Positions 34,101-45,430 of a stretch of DNA of 64,000 nt are shown in pieces; the stretch's first letter is position 1; every line of letters begins with the position of its first letter. The stretch is taken from the NCBI GenBank assembly GCA_049999765.1, contig JBNGIQ010008513.1:1-64000 (forward strand), in the 5' to 3' direction. The notes under the pieces were generated by a model. The model was not told where the DNA came from. It did no database searches and saw only the letters and a program-made list of their open reading frames with translations. This DNA comes from Phaeoceros laevis. Lineage: Eukaryota > Anthocerotophyta > Anthocerotopsida > Notothyladales. The position numbers and the translations under genes were made by a program.

Positions 34101-35164
34101 GCACTCAAGTGCGGGCTGCAGCAGCACATGTGAGAGTTGCTCCACCTGGAAAAGCTCGGACCTGGTGTGTTGTGTACTGGATGGACAGCAGCACACAGAA
34201 CTCTAGTCCAGCTGTGCTGTTGCAGGAGGCATAGAGCCAGCTCTAGCGCCAGAAAGCCTTCCTTCCCCCTCCTAGGTAGAGTCTAGGCTAGACCTTCAGC
34301 TCAGCCAGCACGCTTCTCTTCCCTCCCGCCTCCCCGCCGTCGAGTGCAGCAGAAGCAAGAGATATCGGTGGCCCACCGACAGCCCGTTCTGTCATCTGCA
34401 GCGATCAAGTTGAGCAAGCAACTTGGGCCCCAGTGAGATGAGTGCGCCTTCTAATTCTAGTGGCCGGGCCCGGGCCGCACCACACGCCGGGCCCCAAGAG
34501 AGGCCCCCGCAACTACTTCCAACAACGCCTCTTCCCCTCCTGGGATGTTGACCCCCTCGCCGTTGCGCCCTTCATATTCCTCCTTATCTTGGTGCGACTC
34601 ATCGTGCTTTGCTCGATGGTGCGGGTGAAATTATCCAATCCATCGCCTCTTTGGCCAACTCCTGTACTAGACTGCTCTAGGTATGGTGTTTATAGTGTAC
34701 AGCACATACCCGCTCCGACCATCCGCATTCCGATTTTCTCGCTGTTCCTAAAAATAAACTAGTTACCTATTGATATAGACGAGGCTGATACAAGCACAAC
34801 ACGAACTGAATGAGCAGCGGATGGCGACAAGCTGATCACTGGTGCCCGCCTGTGAGAGGGAACCACAAACTCCTCCATTCCTTCACACGCGGAAACCATC
34901 TTCTTGTAGTTACCGTTCCTGAAGAAGAAGAAACTTAAATACGGCCCTGCTTCTTAGCTTTGATTATTTTTTACTATATATTCTTTCGTGGCCTTTCATT
35001 TTCGCCACATGTGTGGTGCGCAAGCACACTGGAAACAAACTTGTTCTTCTTCTATTACGTGCTTAACGCTTATGGGTCCTTGAAAGGAGATAATGGCGAT
35101 TGAGCAGACTTCCAAATGAAATCGCAATGAGCATGTAAAAAGTGAATTCAGATATCCATATGCA
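31124..35164. other. Four-kilobase gene-poor region
   Basis: Apart from the F-box 5' flank (to about 32000), I see no coding exon with family support, no tRNA or rRNA, and no long repeat. Composition is moderately GC-rich, with many short G and C runs. A long noncoding transcript cannot be excluded, but nothing here supports one. Confidence 0.5.
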
Positions 35165-35235
35165 TGCACCGGCCGGGAATTGAACCCGGGTCTGTACCGT
35201 GGCAGGGTACTATTCTACCACTAGACCACCGGTGC
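35165..35235 (-). tRNA. tRNA-Gly (anticodon GCC)
   Basis: A 71-nt cloverleaf on the minus strand. It begins GCACCGG, carries the box A-like TGGTCTAGTGGTA and the box B-like GGTTCAATTCC, and ends CCGGTGC plus discriminator A. The anticodon loop CTGCCAC gives GCC. Typical plant nuclear tRNA-Gly; no intron. Confidence 0.96.
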
Positions 35236-36417
35236 TACTGTTTACAATTAGTAGTGCCACTAGTACCAAACTAATCCGCTACCGGCGGCCCCTTGCGGGC
35301 GTAGTGTCTGGCGTCACCCCACATACTCCAATGCCAGGTGGCGGAAAAATTACGGCAGGAGGCATGCGCGATACCTACTCCCCAGGAGAGCCAGGAATAG
35401 CCATTTGGTGGCAGGCACTAACCCCACGTGGCGCCCGAGCTTTTCAAAATGTATTTCTTTGGCGGGCGGCCTTTCACCAAGTGTTACCCACTCCACGCAA
35501 CCATGCAAAGCAAGCGGGGGACGAAGTGTCTCGCATTCCCGTCCTCGAGTGCTGTCTGTTACGTCGGTGCGAGATCTCAGTCAGGTACCTACCCAACCTA
35601 CCTACCTTACCTTTACTCAGATCCGTCATAACCGTTCTACCTCGCCGCGTCCCAGCCGGCGACATGATCTCAACGACGTCGGGACGGCAGTTACGAAGCC
35701 GGCGCCGGCAGCCGGTTTCGGCTTCCCCCATGCCTCCCACCGCGTGAGAATCTTCTCTTTTTGCTTACCACTTCCGCGGCGGCGTTGCCTGGACACATTC
35801 GAGCCACCGCCTCGAACGTCACTCGTCGCGCATCCCTCTGGACGAGACACGGGCGGCCAAGACACACCTCCACCAGCCATCTCACTTGGCATTCCGCGTC
35901 GCCGCATGCAGGTGGCTGTGTCTGTCCAGAGCCTCACTACTACTGTCCTTTCCGAATCGAATGTGTTGCGCCAGCCGTTGTCCATACACCATTCTCAAAT
36001 TTTTTTTGCAACACTGAATACAATCACAACCACCCCTACGCAACACACTGGTGGAAGCTTAGGAAGAATGCTGTGGAATCACAACGAGCTAACACCCTCC
36101 TAGCAAACACCATCCTCTGCTACCAATTTGCAACTCGATCCCTTCCCATAATGAATAGAAGAAACAGCTCCTCCTGCATTGGCAACCATGATACCGAGGA
36201 GGAGCACAAATAATCGCTCACGAATAGACGAAGCTGAATACCAACTTCGAACCTGGTGATGGAGGATCATCCAGATGGTGTAGGAGTAGTGCACAACCTA
36301 TGGTATAATATTTTACCGGCAGCTCCTGCTGAGCGGAGTATCACTGCCGAGACTGCACCCTCAACCTATGCCTTGCTCGCCACCTCTACCTGGTCACACA
36401 TCAAGAACAAAGAACAC
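35236..36417. other. Intergenic, no gene recognised
   Basis: Lies between tRNA-Gly and the last recognised exon of the SET-domain gene. It presumably includes that gene's 3' UTR. No family-supported coding segment. Confidence 0.45.
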
Positions 36418-39400
36418 TCAGGGCTTTGTGCTGTTGTGTTTTCCGTCTACAATAAACATGTAATGACCAGCCGTAACTGGGGAACACCAACATTGACAAC
36501 ACAGCATTCTTCTGTCTCTTACATGGGAACAACGCACGTTCTCCATTAGCCACGTCTCTTTGCTCATGTTCAAATCTTCTAAATCACCATCGTCGTAGGT
36601 AATCTGCATATACACACCAGTTACTCTCCCCTGCGCAGACAAGGCCAACAGAGCCAGAGACTGAAAGACACCCAGAGTTGTAGACTTACCACGTGTTTCT
36701 TTGAATTGGCGTTGTAACTCACAATCTGACCTCTGTAATACCTGCTCAAACCATTCGCCAGGCTGTAGTCAAAATGTGGCCAGCATGAAAGGTACAAATC
36801 AAACATTGCATGTACTTCAAGGACATTGCAGGGATAGGCAACGACTACATACTTTTGATCCAATGGCCACCAGACTGCAACACGATGACCCACCCACTTC
36901 CTGGCTTCTGCGGAATTATAGCGCACAAACTGCAGGTCTGGGTCGGGAGAAAAAAAGGCACAGCGGTTAGATATCATCAAAGCAGGGACCTCCCGTCAGC
37001 TCGCCTGAACTTGGAAAATGCCTACTCCTTCCGATTGCTGCTCACCCTTGGTTCCTGCAGAATCTGCACATTGGTCTCTCCGGTGCCGAAAGGCACGGCC
37101 AATCTGCAAAACAAGGCCCAGACCTCACTATTTGTGTTGCTTGTGCTACAAAAACACAAATCCTGTCAAAATGCAGGTTGAATTCACAGCCAACAGGTCT
37201 AAACATGATTGCTACTGACAAGCTCTTACAGTATCAGTGTTGTTGTGCTCAAAGAACTTCGAGCCACTCGATGGCCTAGACCTAAGTGGAGACATGCTCA
37301 CATCCTTTGCTCTATGGGACCTGACACCCAACTGCCCCCTGCAATCCGTGGATCCACAATGACACTGCTGGTCCGTGCCAAACTGTACAAACCTGAGCAG
37401 TACCAGGGAAAGATCAGCTTTTGATGCGAACCCTGGACAATGAAGTGCAACATAGAAAACAGCACAACGAGGTTAGCAACAAATTAGTGGATTTGAACCT
37501 ACTTGTAATCGTATGTGATGAAGCTCCCCTTTTTTATGTCAGACGCTGCAAAAACGCCAATCCTAACTTCACCTTCCATATTCCTGCAGGGGTTGCCAAC
37601 CCAAGGTGAGTTGGCACGTCAAAGATTTGGGACCAAGTGAACGACTGACAGGTTTGTTACATTTTTGTATGAGCACAACCTACAGCTATTGCAAACAAAA
37701 CTTCAACTTCCATGCTTGGTACACACGCCATTAAGTGGCTAACCATTTCTGAAGCTCGCTGTTTGGCTCACAACTGTGATTGATGTAACGTGATAAGTTG
37801 CCCTTAAAAGTTGCATCAATCACCATCTCACGGCTGATCTCACACATGTAGAAGTTGGTTTCACCTTGCTTTTTCAGAGCCCACAGTCTCTCTTCACATG
37901 TTTTGTCATCAATAACTTCACAGCACAAAGTCAAATTTCAATTGGCCGTCCAGCTGCTGCTTAGGTTGATTACCAATTTCAGTGACAAGAATTCCTCGTC
38001 AAACAACCTTCGCAGCTATTTCTACCGGCAAGTACACTGGAGGATGAGCGCATACATATTACCTTCCCCAACATATTCGACAAGAAACTCCCCCGCTCTA
38101 ATATCCACATCAGCTCTCAGCCCCCAACCACAGTTCTGTGTCTGCATTCATCCGCAGCAACACAATATCAATCAAGGACCAAACCCATGAGCATCCAACA
38201 AAAACATGGCGATCAGTACATGAAACCACCAACACTGTTTAGCACCACACCTTCACAGCCTTCAGCTTCTGACCAGGACGCTTCTGAAAGGGTACATTCT
38301 TACATGAGTTGCCACACCCACAAGAGCTTGAACATGAAGTGAGTAACATCCTGCCGAGTGCACCCGTCAAATTTAGACGTCCAAAGCTCCTAAAGTTATT
38401 AACAAAACACTATTTTCGCAATGGCAAACCTGACTGCCTGGCTAGTGGCTGAGCACTGCCGTAACAGATTCAAACGGCATTGCTGCCAGCTATCCATTGA
38501 AAGCAATAAAAAGCAGCTAGCCAGAGGGTAGGCATATACCCACACAAGCAGTCCTTCTCACAAGCAGACTTTGAACTGTCTGAAGCTTTGCAAGGACATT
38601 GCATGCCTTCATCCTCTGACCTCCTCCGGGGCTTCTTTGCCAAGTATATATCTGACAATTGTAAAGGTAGTCTGAGAAAAATTTCAAAAACCTATTCCTC
38701 AGTTCTCACTCTTTCTCTCTGAACAGGAATGCAGTATTGAGGCCTTCAGCAGAACCTAAGAGCATCTTGCGCAGCATATCAAGCCCCATCAGCAAAGAGT
38801 ACAAGCCGTACTCTTAACTCAAAACACTACATACATGTACACATCAGTCTAAACATCTACACGATCTAGAACCCATCTGCCCATATCACACTCAAGACAA
38901 CACATGGACATGTGTGCCTCGAACGATGAGCTTTATTAATGCACGTCCCAAAAGAACAGATGATTGTCTATTGTAGTGGACTTTTTCAAATCCAAGTTGT
39001 CCAGAAAACCATGTCCATGTCCTCTGTACACCAATCCTTATTGAAGGAAGGCAGCAAACTAAGATGCATCATTGTGGAAGCCTCTGTTGTGTCAGATACT
39101 TCGCCTTATGTGAGTATATGTTGACGGCTTCCTATTGAGTTTCTTCACCGCCTCATGAATGAACTGCGGGACTTGAAAGTCGTTGCTGACTCCTGGCAAC
39201 GGCAGCTGCTGAAAAAACGTTTTCAGATCCATAATTCGTTCTCCAGTCTGCAATGACACCATGTGGAGTTGTGAAAAGCAGACAAGGCCTGAGGCTACAT
39301 TTAAAGACTAGAAAAGTGCAAAATCCACAACCAGCCTTCTGAACTTACCTGGATCTCCCGCTTCCAGTCATCATCATGCTTCCAACAACTCATGAATCCT

Positions 39401-42129
39401 GGGACGTCTTCAAGAAATTGTGTTCCATCAGGAGCACAGTTCTCATGATACGCCACAGGACAATACAAGCAACGGTACAGCCTCGATCTCTTGGGGGTCT
39501 TAGTATTACCACAGGCATCACAAATATGGTGAGGACATGTGAAGCCAGGAGGTTTTTTTGTGGCACTTGTCTTCCCTAATTGCCCTTTGTCCCATCTGTC
39601 CCACTTCTTTGAACACTCTTCATGAAAGAACTTGCTACAGTTCTTGAATGAGCACAACAGCACATCATCTTCTATTGCTGTGAATTCTTTACAGTCAAAG
39701 CATTCAACCTGGCAAAGAAACAGAAGATCAAATCCATAAGGTATGAACCTCCCAGAACGTAAATAAATTAACATAAAGGTCTAAAGGACAGCACAACTTG
39801 AATTCACCTTGTTCTCCAAGCAGTTGTCGCACATCCAAGGGTCTGCTTCAGGAAGCCGGTCCAATCCCAAGCAGGCCAAATGGAACGCTTGCTTGCACTT
39901 TTCGCAACAAAGCAGCTCACCAAATTCATGGCAAAGTGCACAGAAGTATGCATATCCATCATCATCCTTCCTACCCCTCCCAGCTCTGGGTGTTGTACTC
40001 TTGGGTGTCGTACTCTTGGCCATCTTCTTAGGTGGCGCCTTTGGTGGTGTCCTCGGGGCCGTCTTCTTAGCGACCTCCGGTGGTGTACTGGGTGGAGTCC
40101 TTGGCCTGGTTTTGAAAGTTATCTTCCTCGTGGCCACGGTGGGAACTTCAGGGGGTGGATTCACAGTCGCTGCAGAGACTGTCTTCCCCTTCTTTACAAC
40201 TTTCTCGGCATCAATTGTGTTAGACTCTGCTTCTGCTTTCCTTTTCTTCCCGTTTTTGTGCCGCTGTTTACGATGTTTCTTGGCACGTCCAGTCTCATGC
40301 TTTTTATCCCTTTCATGCTTTACATCCTTCACAGGCACCGTGCTTGTACCGTCATGTACCTTCCGACTAATGTTCTCTTCATGCGGCAGTGAAACTGGGT
40401 CCCCATTTTGAACATGAGATGCCTGTGGGGTAGGCAAATCCTGCACTTCCCTGCTTGCATCCTGTGGAGGACTAACATCTTTTAGGCCACCTAGCGGCTT
40501 AGCTTCCATCTTGCTGTCAATTGTATCCTGCACAGATATGGCGCCTGTACTGTCTGCTTGAACTGTAATGTCCTCTTCATGTGGCAGTGATGTTGGGCTT
40601 GTATCGTCTGCCTTCAGACTAATTTCCTTAGCTTCCATCTTGCTGTCGATTGCATCCTGCAGAGATATGGCACTTGTACTGTCTGCCTTAACTGTGATGT
40701 CCTCTTCATGTGGCAGTGGGCTTGTATCGTCTGCCTTCAGACTAGCGTCCTCTTCGATTGGCAGTGGATTTGGGTCCCCATTTTGAAGCTGAGGAACCTG
40801 GGGGGTAGGAGCATCTTGCTCTTCGATGACTGCATTCTCTGGAGGAAGAGTAAACTCATTAGAGCCACCGATAGGTGTCCAGTCCATGCTGCTGTCAATT
40901 ACATCCGTGATAGGCATGGTGTTTGTATCATCTGCCTTCAAGATAATGTCCTCTTCACGTGGAAGTGAAACTGGGTCCCCATTTTGAGCCTCAGAAGAAG
41001 GTGCGCTAGGTAAATCTTGCCCTTGCCTGCCTGCGCTCTGGGTAACCTCGTTTGAGCCAATGAGAGGTGTCCAGTCCATCTTGCTGTCAACTGAATCCTC
41101 GACACGCATGGTGCTTGTATCATCTGCCTCCTGTGTGATGTTCTCTTCATGTTGCAGTAAAACTGGGTCCCCACTTTGGACCTGAGAAGCTGGTGGGTTA
41201 GGTCCTTCGCTGCCTGCACTCTGCGGGAGACTAACCTCTTCTGAGCCCCCGAGAGGTTTCGAGTCCATTTTGCTGTCCATTGCACCTTTCTGGAGTGCCG
41301 CACAATGATCTGCAACTCCTGCCACTTGCAATAACGAGCTACTTTCTTGACCATCACCCACCTGGTTTAGAAATTCTACCTTCTCATCAGCCGTCCCCAA
41401 AACTGCAGTTTCAGGCTGGGAACTGCCGCCCTCCACCGCTGTTTCTCCTTGCACAACAATTACTTCACTGGGCACCTTTAATCCATCCTGTGGCCCAGGA
41501 GCGATCTCTCGTGCAACGGTTGCCACAGTCTCGGCTCCACCCGTGCCCTGCAAATAATCACTTGCGGGGGCAGTACCCTCCGGCTTGATTGATTCCTCTT
41601 TGCTGAACTCATCAAAATCAACTGGAGATGCTGCAGTTTGATCACCATCACGTTCTCCAGGTGTCCCCAAAGCTGCAGTTTCAGGTTGGGAACTTACACC
41701 CTCCACCGCTGATTTTCCTTGCACTACGGGTATTTCGCCGGGCACCTTCGACTCATCCTGTGGCCACGCATCGCCCTCCACTGTGATCTCGCTTGCAACG
41801 GTTGCCACAGTCTCGGCTCCACCAGTACCCTGCAAACTATCACTTGTGGGGGCAGCACCCAACGGCTTGGTTGATACTTCTTTATTGACCTCACCAAAAT
41901 CAACTGGAGATACTGATGTACCAGTCAGATCAGCATCACGTTCTCCAGGTGTGACATCCTCTGCAGTGCTTAGACCATCCATGATGTTGTGCGCAGCTGA
42001 GGCCGTTTCAAGGTGGCCCTTAGAAGTCAGAATTTGTTCCTTGTCATGCCTTCCCGCTTCTACCTCAACTTCGCCCCCAAACAAGCAAGCAGCGGCCTCT
42101 GCATCCACAACCTGTGGTGCTACCTCCAT
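36418..42129 (-). CDS. PHD-AWS-SET histone lysine methyltransferase with C-terminal Tudor-like domain (ASHR3-like)
   Basis: Thirteen exons: 42129-39808, 39708-39349, 39247-39100, 38651-38540, 38350-38251, 38141-38063, 37915-37744, 37583-37503, 37392-37230, 37103-37046, 36937-36853, 36741-36690 and 36603-36418. All joins are in phase, giving about 1305 residues. Exon 1 codes a low-complexity N-terminus built of repeats, a Lys/Arg-rich stretch, and a PHD finger (FCALCHEFGELLCCEKC, ending WMCDNC). A second Cys/His-rich PHD-like region follows (about 775-894). Then come the AWS cysteines (CPCK...CLCG...CGCGNSC), the SET domain with CGWGLRADVDI, VEYVGE, NLSRYINHSCEPN and ITYDYK, and the post-SET CHCGSTDCRGQLG. 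PHD-AWS-SET matches plant ASHR3, an H3K36-type group. Unlike ASHR3, the tail carries a Tudor-like module (about 1199-1265; VGHRVAVWWPLDQKYYRGQIVSY, then TYDDGDLEDL). The first in-frame ATG is at 42129. The 3' end is the least certain part. Confidence 0.88.
40400..41280 (-). repeat. Coding tandem repeat B in the SET-domain gene
   Basis: About five imperfect copies of a unit of roughly 60 residues, each containing a form of DSKMDWTPxGGSxE, a QNGDPxSLPxEE block and KADDTS. Some copies are shortened. The encoded peptide is acidic and probably disordered. Copies differ enough to be an old expansion rather than an assembly artefact. Confidence 0.85.
41390..41970 (-). repeat. Coding tandem repeat A in the SET-domain gene
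   Basis: Two copies of a unit of roughly 90 residues, each with SPVDF, LQGTGGAETVATVA, VVQG, AVEG-SSQPETA and LGT. They lie N-terminal to repeat B, so the first exon is a patchwork of two repeat families. Confidence 0.85.
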
Positions 42130-42892
42130 CCCTGTGCCTCGCTCGATCTCCTCCCTGCCAGTGTGCAGGGTCGCATCATCAAGCTGACCTAAAGAAAGTG
42201 GCGAAGAGCACTTTCGCACAAAAACGAGTCAGAAAAATGAGATAGGAAAAACAAGTCTACGAAAGCCAAGGACAGGGGAAAAGCAGCCAACAAAAATATG
42301 AGGACCGTCTTCTTGCAGCTGCTGCAGGCATCCTACACAATTCCCCCTGGAAAAAGAAAAATTCAATTGCAAAAGGTCTAACACAAAGGTCCCTTGGACA
42401 TGACAGATTATGAGCAACCAGCCACGTCCGACACTCTCACATCTAGGCAGCAAATGCCCTAAACCAAGATGGGAATTGAGAAGGACTAAAGAAAATCTCG
42501 CACAGGCTCCAAGTCGTCAAGACAGCTTGCAGAACCAACCCTTCCACAGTACAACCCCGGTAAATTTTGGTTAAGAGGCACTCACCAGAGCTCAAAAATT
42601 GCGACGCCTGCCTGCAGCAGCCGGAAAAGTGCTCGCCAGGAACTGGAGCTGCTTCGATCAAAATAACCACAGCAAAGCGAAAGCAGTCAGGAAAGCGAAC
42701 AGTGAAGTAATGGGGCGAGCAAGGCCAGGTACAAGTTGACTGGACTGGCGCCAGGCCAGAAAGGCTACGGCAAAAGAGGACACGGACTGAAAGGAGGGAG
42801 GGAGACGCGCCAGGCCCAGGGGGGAAAATACTCGAGTTTCATTTCACTCCTCCAAAATTTGAATCCTTTTTCGCCGTTGCCAGTCGTGGGGG
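42130..42892. promoter_or_regulatory. Divergent region between SET-domain gene and PPR gene
   Basis: 763 bp between opposite start codons. A good 3' splice site (TTTCTTTAG then GTCAGC, minus strand, near 42190) lies 60 nt before the SET gene's ATG. A 5' UTR intron in that gene is therefore likely. Confidence 0.5.
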
Positions 42893-45430
42893 ATGGGTTT
42901 CGAATTCGGGCTGTGCAGATGGCGGGGGCCTGCCCCCTCCATCCGACTACCCTGGGGACCAGAAGCGGGAGCGGGAGCTGGAGGAATCAAAACAGGTGGA
43001 GGTGCCGGGGTTGTAGGAGTTGGCAAGCTTTGTGACAGGGGCGAGCTCAGGGAGTCTGTTGAAGCGTTGGATCTCCTGGTGCAGGCAGGATGTCACGTTA
43101 CCCACTCTGTCATATACCCAATTCTGAGGAGGTGCATGGCTCAAAAGGATCTGGTCCTTGGCAGCCGCGTCCACGCCCTTGCCATTCAAAGTGGATTGGA
43201 GTCAAATGCATTCCTGGCCAACCACGTCATTGGTATGTATGCTTCTCTTGGGAGATTGAATCAAGCAATGCAGGTGTTTACAAGCGTGGCAGTGCCGAAC
43301 GCCCATATGTGGGCTTCCATCATTCTGGCGCATGCTCGACACGGACGCCCTGATACGGCTATGCAACTATATCGGCAAATGCAGGAGTCATCGGTGAAGC
43401 CAGACAACCATATATTCGTGGCAGTCTTGAAAGCGTGTTCCACCGCCAAGGATTTGGCCTTTGGAAAAGAGGTTCATGCTGATATAATGAAGAGTTCCGT
43501 GGAGCTCAATTCTTTCGTGGGCAACTGCCTAGTGGACATGTATGCAAAATGTGGGAATTTGGAGGAGGCTCGCAGAGTTTTTGACAGATGGCCTCAAAGA
43601 AATGCGGTGACATGGAATGCCATGATTGCTGGATATGTCCTTCATGGGCTTGGACAACAAGCTCTTTCTCTTTATGCAAGAATGCAAGATGAGGGCATCA
43701 GTCCAACCGATTGTACTTTTGTTTACCTGTTGAAAGCATGTGCAAGCATTGGAAGTTTGTGTAAGGGGAAGGAAATACATGCACGGATTCGGGTTCGGGG
43801 CCTTGAATATGGTATCGTGGTTGGCAATTGCCTGGTAGACATGTATGCGAAATGTGGGAGCTTGCAGGATGCCCGCCAGATTTTTGACAGATTGCCCGCA
43901 AGGGATGTGGTAACATGGACTGCAATGATTTCAGGTTATGCTCAGCAAGGGCTTGGTCAAGAAGCCCTCGCTCTTTACGCAACCATGCAACAGGAGGGCA
44001 TGAGTGCAGCTGATCATTTCACATTTGCATGCCTACTGCAAGCATGTGCCACCGTTGGAGCATTGCATGCGGGGAAGCAGCTTCATGCAGATATTCAGGA
44101 AAGGGGCTTAGAAGCAGATGCTTTTGTCGGCAGCTGCCTGCTGAACATGTACACCAAATGTGGTGGGGTGGAGGATGCCCGCAATGTGTTTGACAGGTTG
44201 CGTACCAGAAATGTGGTGACATGGAATGCCATGCTTGCAGGGTATGTCCAGCATGGGCTCAGTCAAGAAGCCATTGATCTTTATGGAAGTATGCAAGACG
44301 AAGGTGTCAGTCCTACAGGCCATACATACGTCGTGCTCCTCAAAGCATGTGCCAGTGTAGGAGCTTTATGCAAGGGCAAGGAGCTGCACGCAAAAATTCG
44401 GGAAAAACAACTGGAAGCTAATCTTTTTATCGGCAACAGTGTGGTGGACTTCTATGCGAAATGTGGGTCCTTGGAGGATGCGCGCAGAGTGTTTGACAGA
44501 TTGCCTACAAGGGATGTGGTGACGTGGAATGCGTTACTGAATGGCTACGCGGAGCACAGCGATGGTAAATTGGCAATGCAGTGCTTTGAAGAGATGCTGC
44601 AGGAAGGTGTTGAGCCCATCGACACTACTTTTGTTTCTCTTCTTGTGGCATGCAGTCATGCAGGCCTTGTGCACGAGGGCCATCAATACTTCAAAACTAT
44701 GGTGGAGGACCATGGCATTGTGCCCAACGACTATCACTACAACAGCATGGTTGATCTACTTGGACGGTCCGGTCGTCTTGACGAGGCTGAAAGTCTGTTG
44801 CGGACCAAGCCACTTGAAAACGACGTGGTGGGGTGGAAATCTCTGTTGAGTGCCTGCAAAAGCTATGGTGACCTTCAGCGTGGCAGGCGATGCTTTGACC
44901 ATCTCATCACCTTGGAGCCTGAGAATGCCAGTTCGTATGCCCTCCTGGGCAGCTTATATGCGAATGCAGGCAGGTGGGGGGATGTTGAGAGGGTTGAAAG
45001 CTTCAGGAAGTCTGCAGGGGCGACAAAGAAGCCTGCAAAGGCATGCATAGAAGTTCAGAACAAGGTGCATGCTTTCAGAGTAGGAGAAGAGAGGTCTGAT
45101 GTGTCATTAGGCGTGAAAAGCATGAACTTGAGGTTGAAGGACGAAGGGGGCCACGTGCCACTGACGGAGGTGGTGTTGAAGGCACTCCCTGAGCAAGGCA
45201 AGGAAGATGCGTTGTGTGGACATGCTGAGAAACTCGCCTTGGCATATGGTCTCCTCAACACGCCTGATGGCACGACGCTGCTAGTAACAAAGAATCTTAG
45301 GATGTGTAATGACTGCCACAGTAGCACAAAAATTATGTCACGCGTTGAAAAGCGAACCATCATAGTTAGAGATGCCCATCGTGTACACCGTTTTCTAGAC
45401 GGATCTTGTTCGTGTGGTGACCGGCACTGA
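42893..45430 (+). CDS. PLS-class PPR protein with variant DYW (DRH-ending) deaminase domain
   Basis: PPR-DYW proteins bind one site each in chloroplast or mitochondrial transcripts and edit it. The gene is intronless, 845 residues. Repeated P, L and S motifs run from about 60 to 640, with the recurring block VxNCLVDMYAKCGxLxDAR...FDRLPxRDVVTWxAMI. E-type motifs follow. The cytidine-deaminase-like domain has the HxE zinc site (H777, E779 in GHAEKLA), CxxC at about C805 and C808, and the CSC pair near 839-841. Departures from canonical DYW: the end is GDRH instead of GDYW; the usual PGCSWIEV is PAKACIEV; the PG-box reads HVPLTEVVL. Such variants (DYW:KP-type, some ending DRH or GRP) are known from U-to-C editing lineages. 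An organelle targeting peptide is plausible in the Gly/Arg-rich first 40 residues. Start: first ATG of a frame open to 42893. Confidence 0.95.
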   Translation: MGFEFGLCRWRGPAPSIRLPWGPEAGAGAGGIKTGGGAGVVGVGKLCDRGELRESVEALDLLVQAGCHVTHSVIYPILRRCMAQKDLVLGSRVHALAIQSGLESNAFLANHVIGMYASLGRLNQAMQVFTSVAVPNAHMWASIILAHARHGRPDTAMQLYRQMQESSVKPDNHIFVAVLKACSTAKDLAFGKEVHADIMKSSVELNSFVGNCLVDMYAKCGNLEEARRVFDRWPQRNAVTWNAMIAGYVLHGLGQQALSLYARMQDEGISPTDCTFVYLLKACASIGSLCKGKEIHARIRVRGLEYGIVVGNCLVDMYAKCGSLQDARQIFDRLPARDVVTWTAMISGYAQQGLGQEALALYATMQQEGMSAADHFTFACLLQACATVGALHAGKQLHADIQERGLEADAFVGSCLLNMYTKCGGVEDARNVFDRLRTRNVVTWNAMLAGYVQHGLSQEAIDLYGSMQDEGVSPTGHTYVVLLKACASVGALCKGKELHAKIREKQLEANLFIGNSVVDFYAKCGSLEDARRVFDRLPTRDVVTWNALLNGYAEHSDGKLAMQCFEEMLQEGVEPIDTTFVSLLVACSHAGLVHEGHQYFKTMVEDHGIVPNDYHYNSMVDLLGRSGRLDEAESLLRTKPLENDVVGWKSLLSACKSYGDLQRGRRCFDHLITLEPENASSYALLGSLYANAGRWGDVERVESFRKSAGATKKPAKACIEVQNKVHAFRVGEERSDVSLGVKSMNLRLKDEGGHVPLTEVVLKALPEQGKEDALCGHAEKLALAYGLLNTPDGTTLLVTKNLRMCNDCHSSTKIMSRVEKRTIIVRDAHRVHRFLDGSCSCGDRH

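Noticed and set aside
32040-35160. Possible conserved microRNA or long noncoding RNA gene in the gene-poor region
   Set aside because: I looked for well-known plant microRNA sequences and long foldbacks by eye and found none. Without expression data no RNA gene can be supported.
35405-36103. 232-residue plus-strand open frame between tRNA-Gly and the SET gene
   Set aside because: Ser/Thr/His/Pro-rich translation typical of chance frames, no homology and no supporting context.
42130-42219. Longer N-terminus of the SET protein from a GTG codon at 42219
   Set aside because: A non-ATG start is unlikely, and a strong 3' splice site lies inside this stretch. The first ATG is at 42129.
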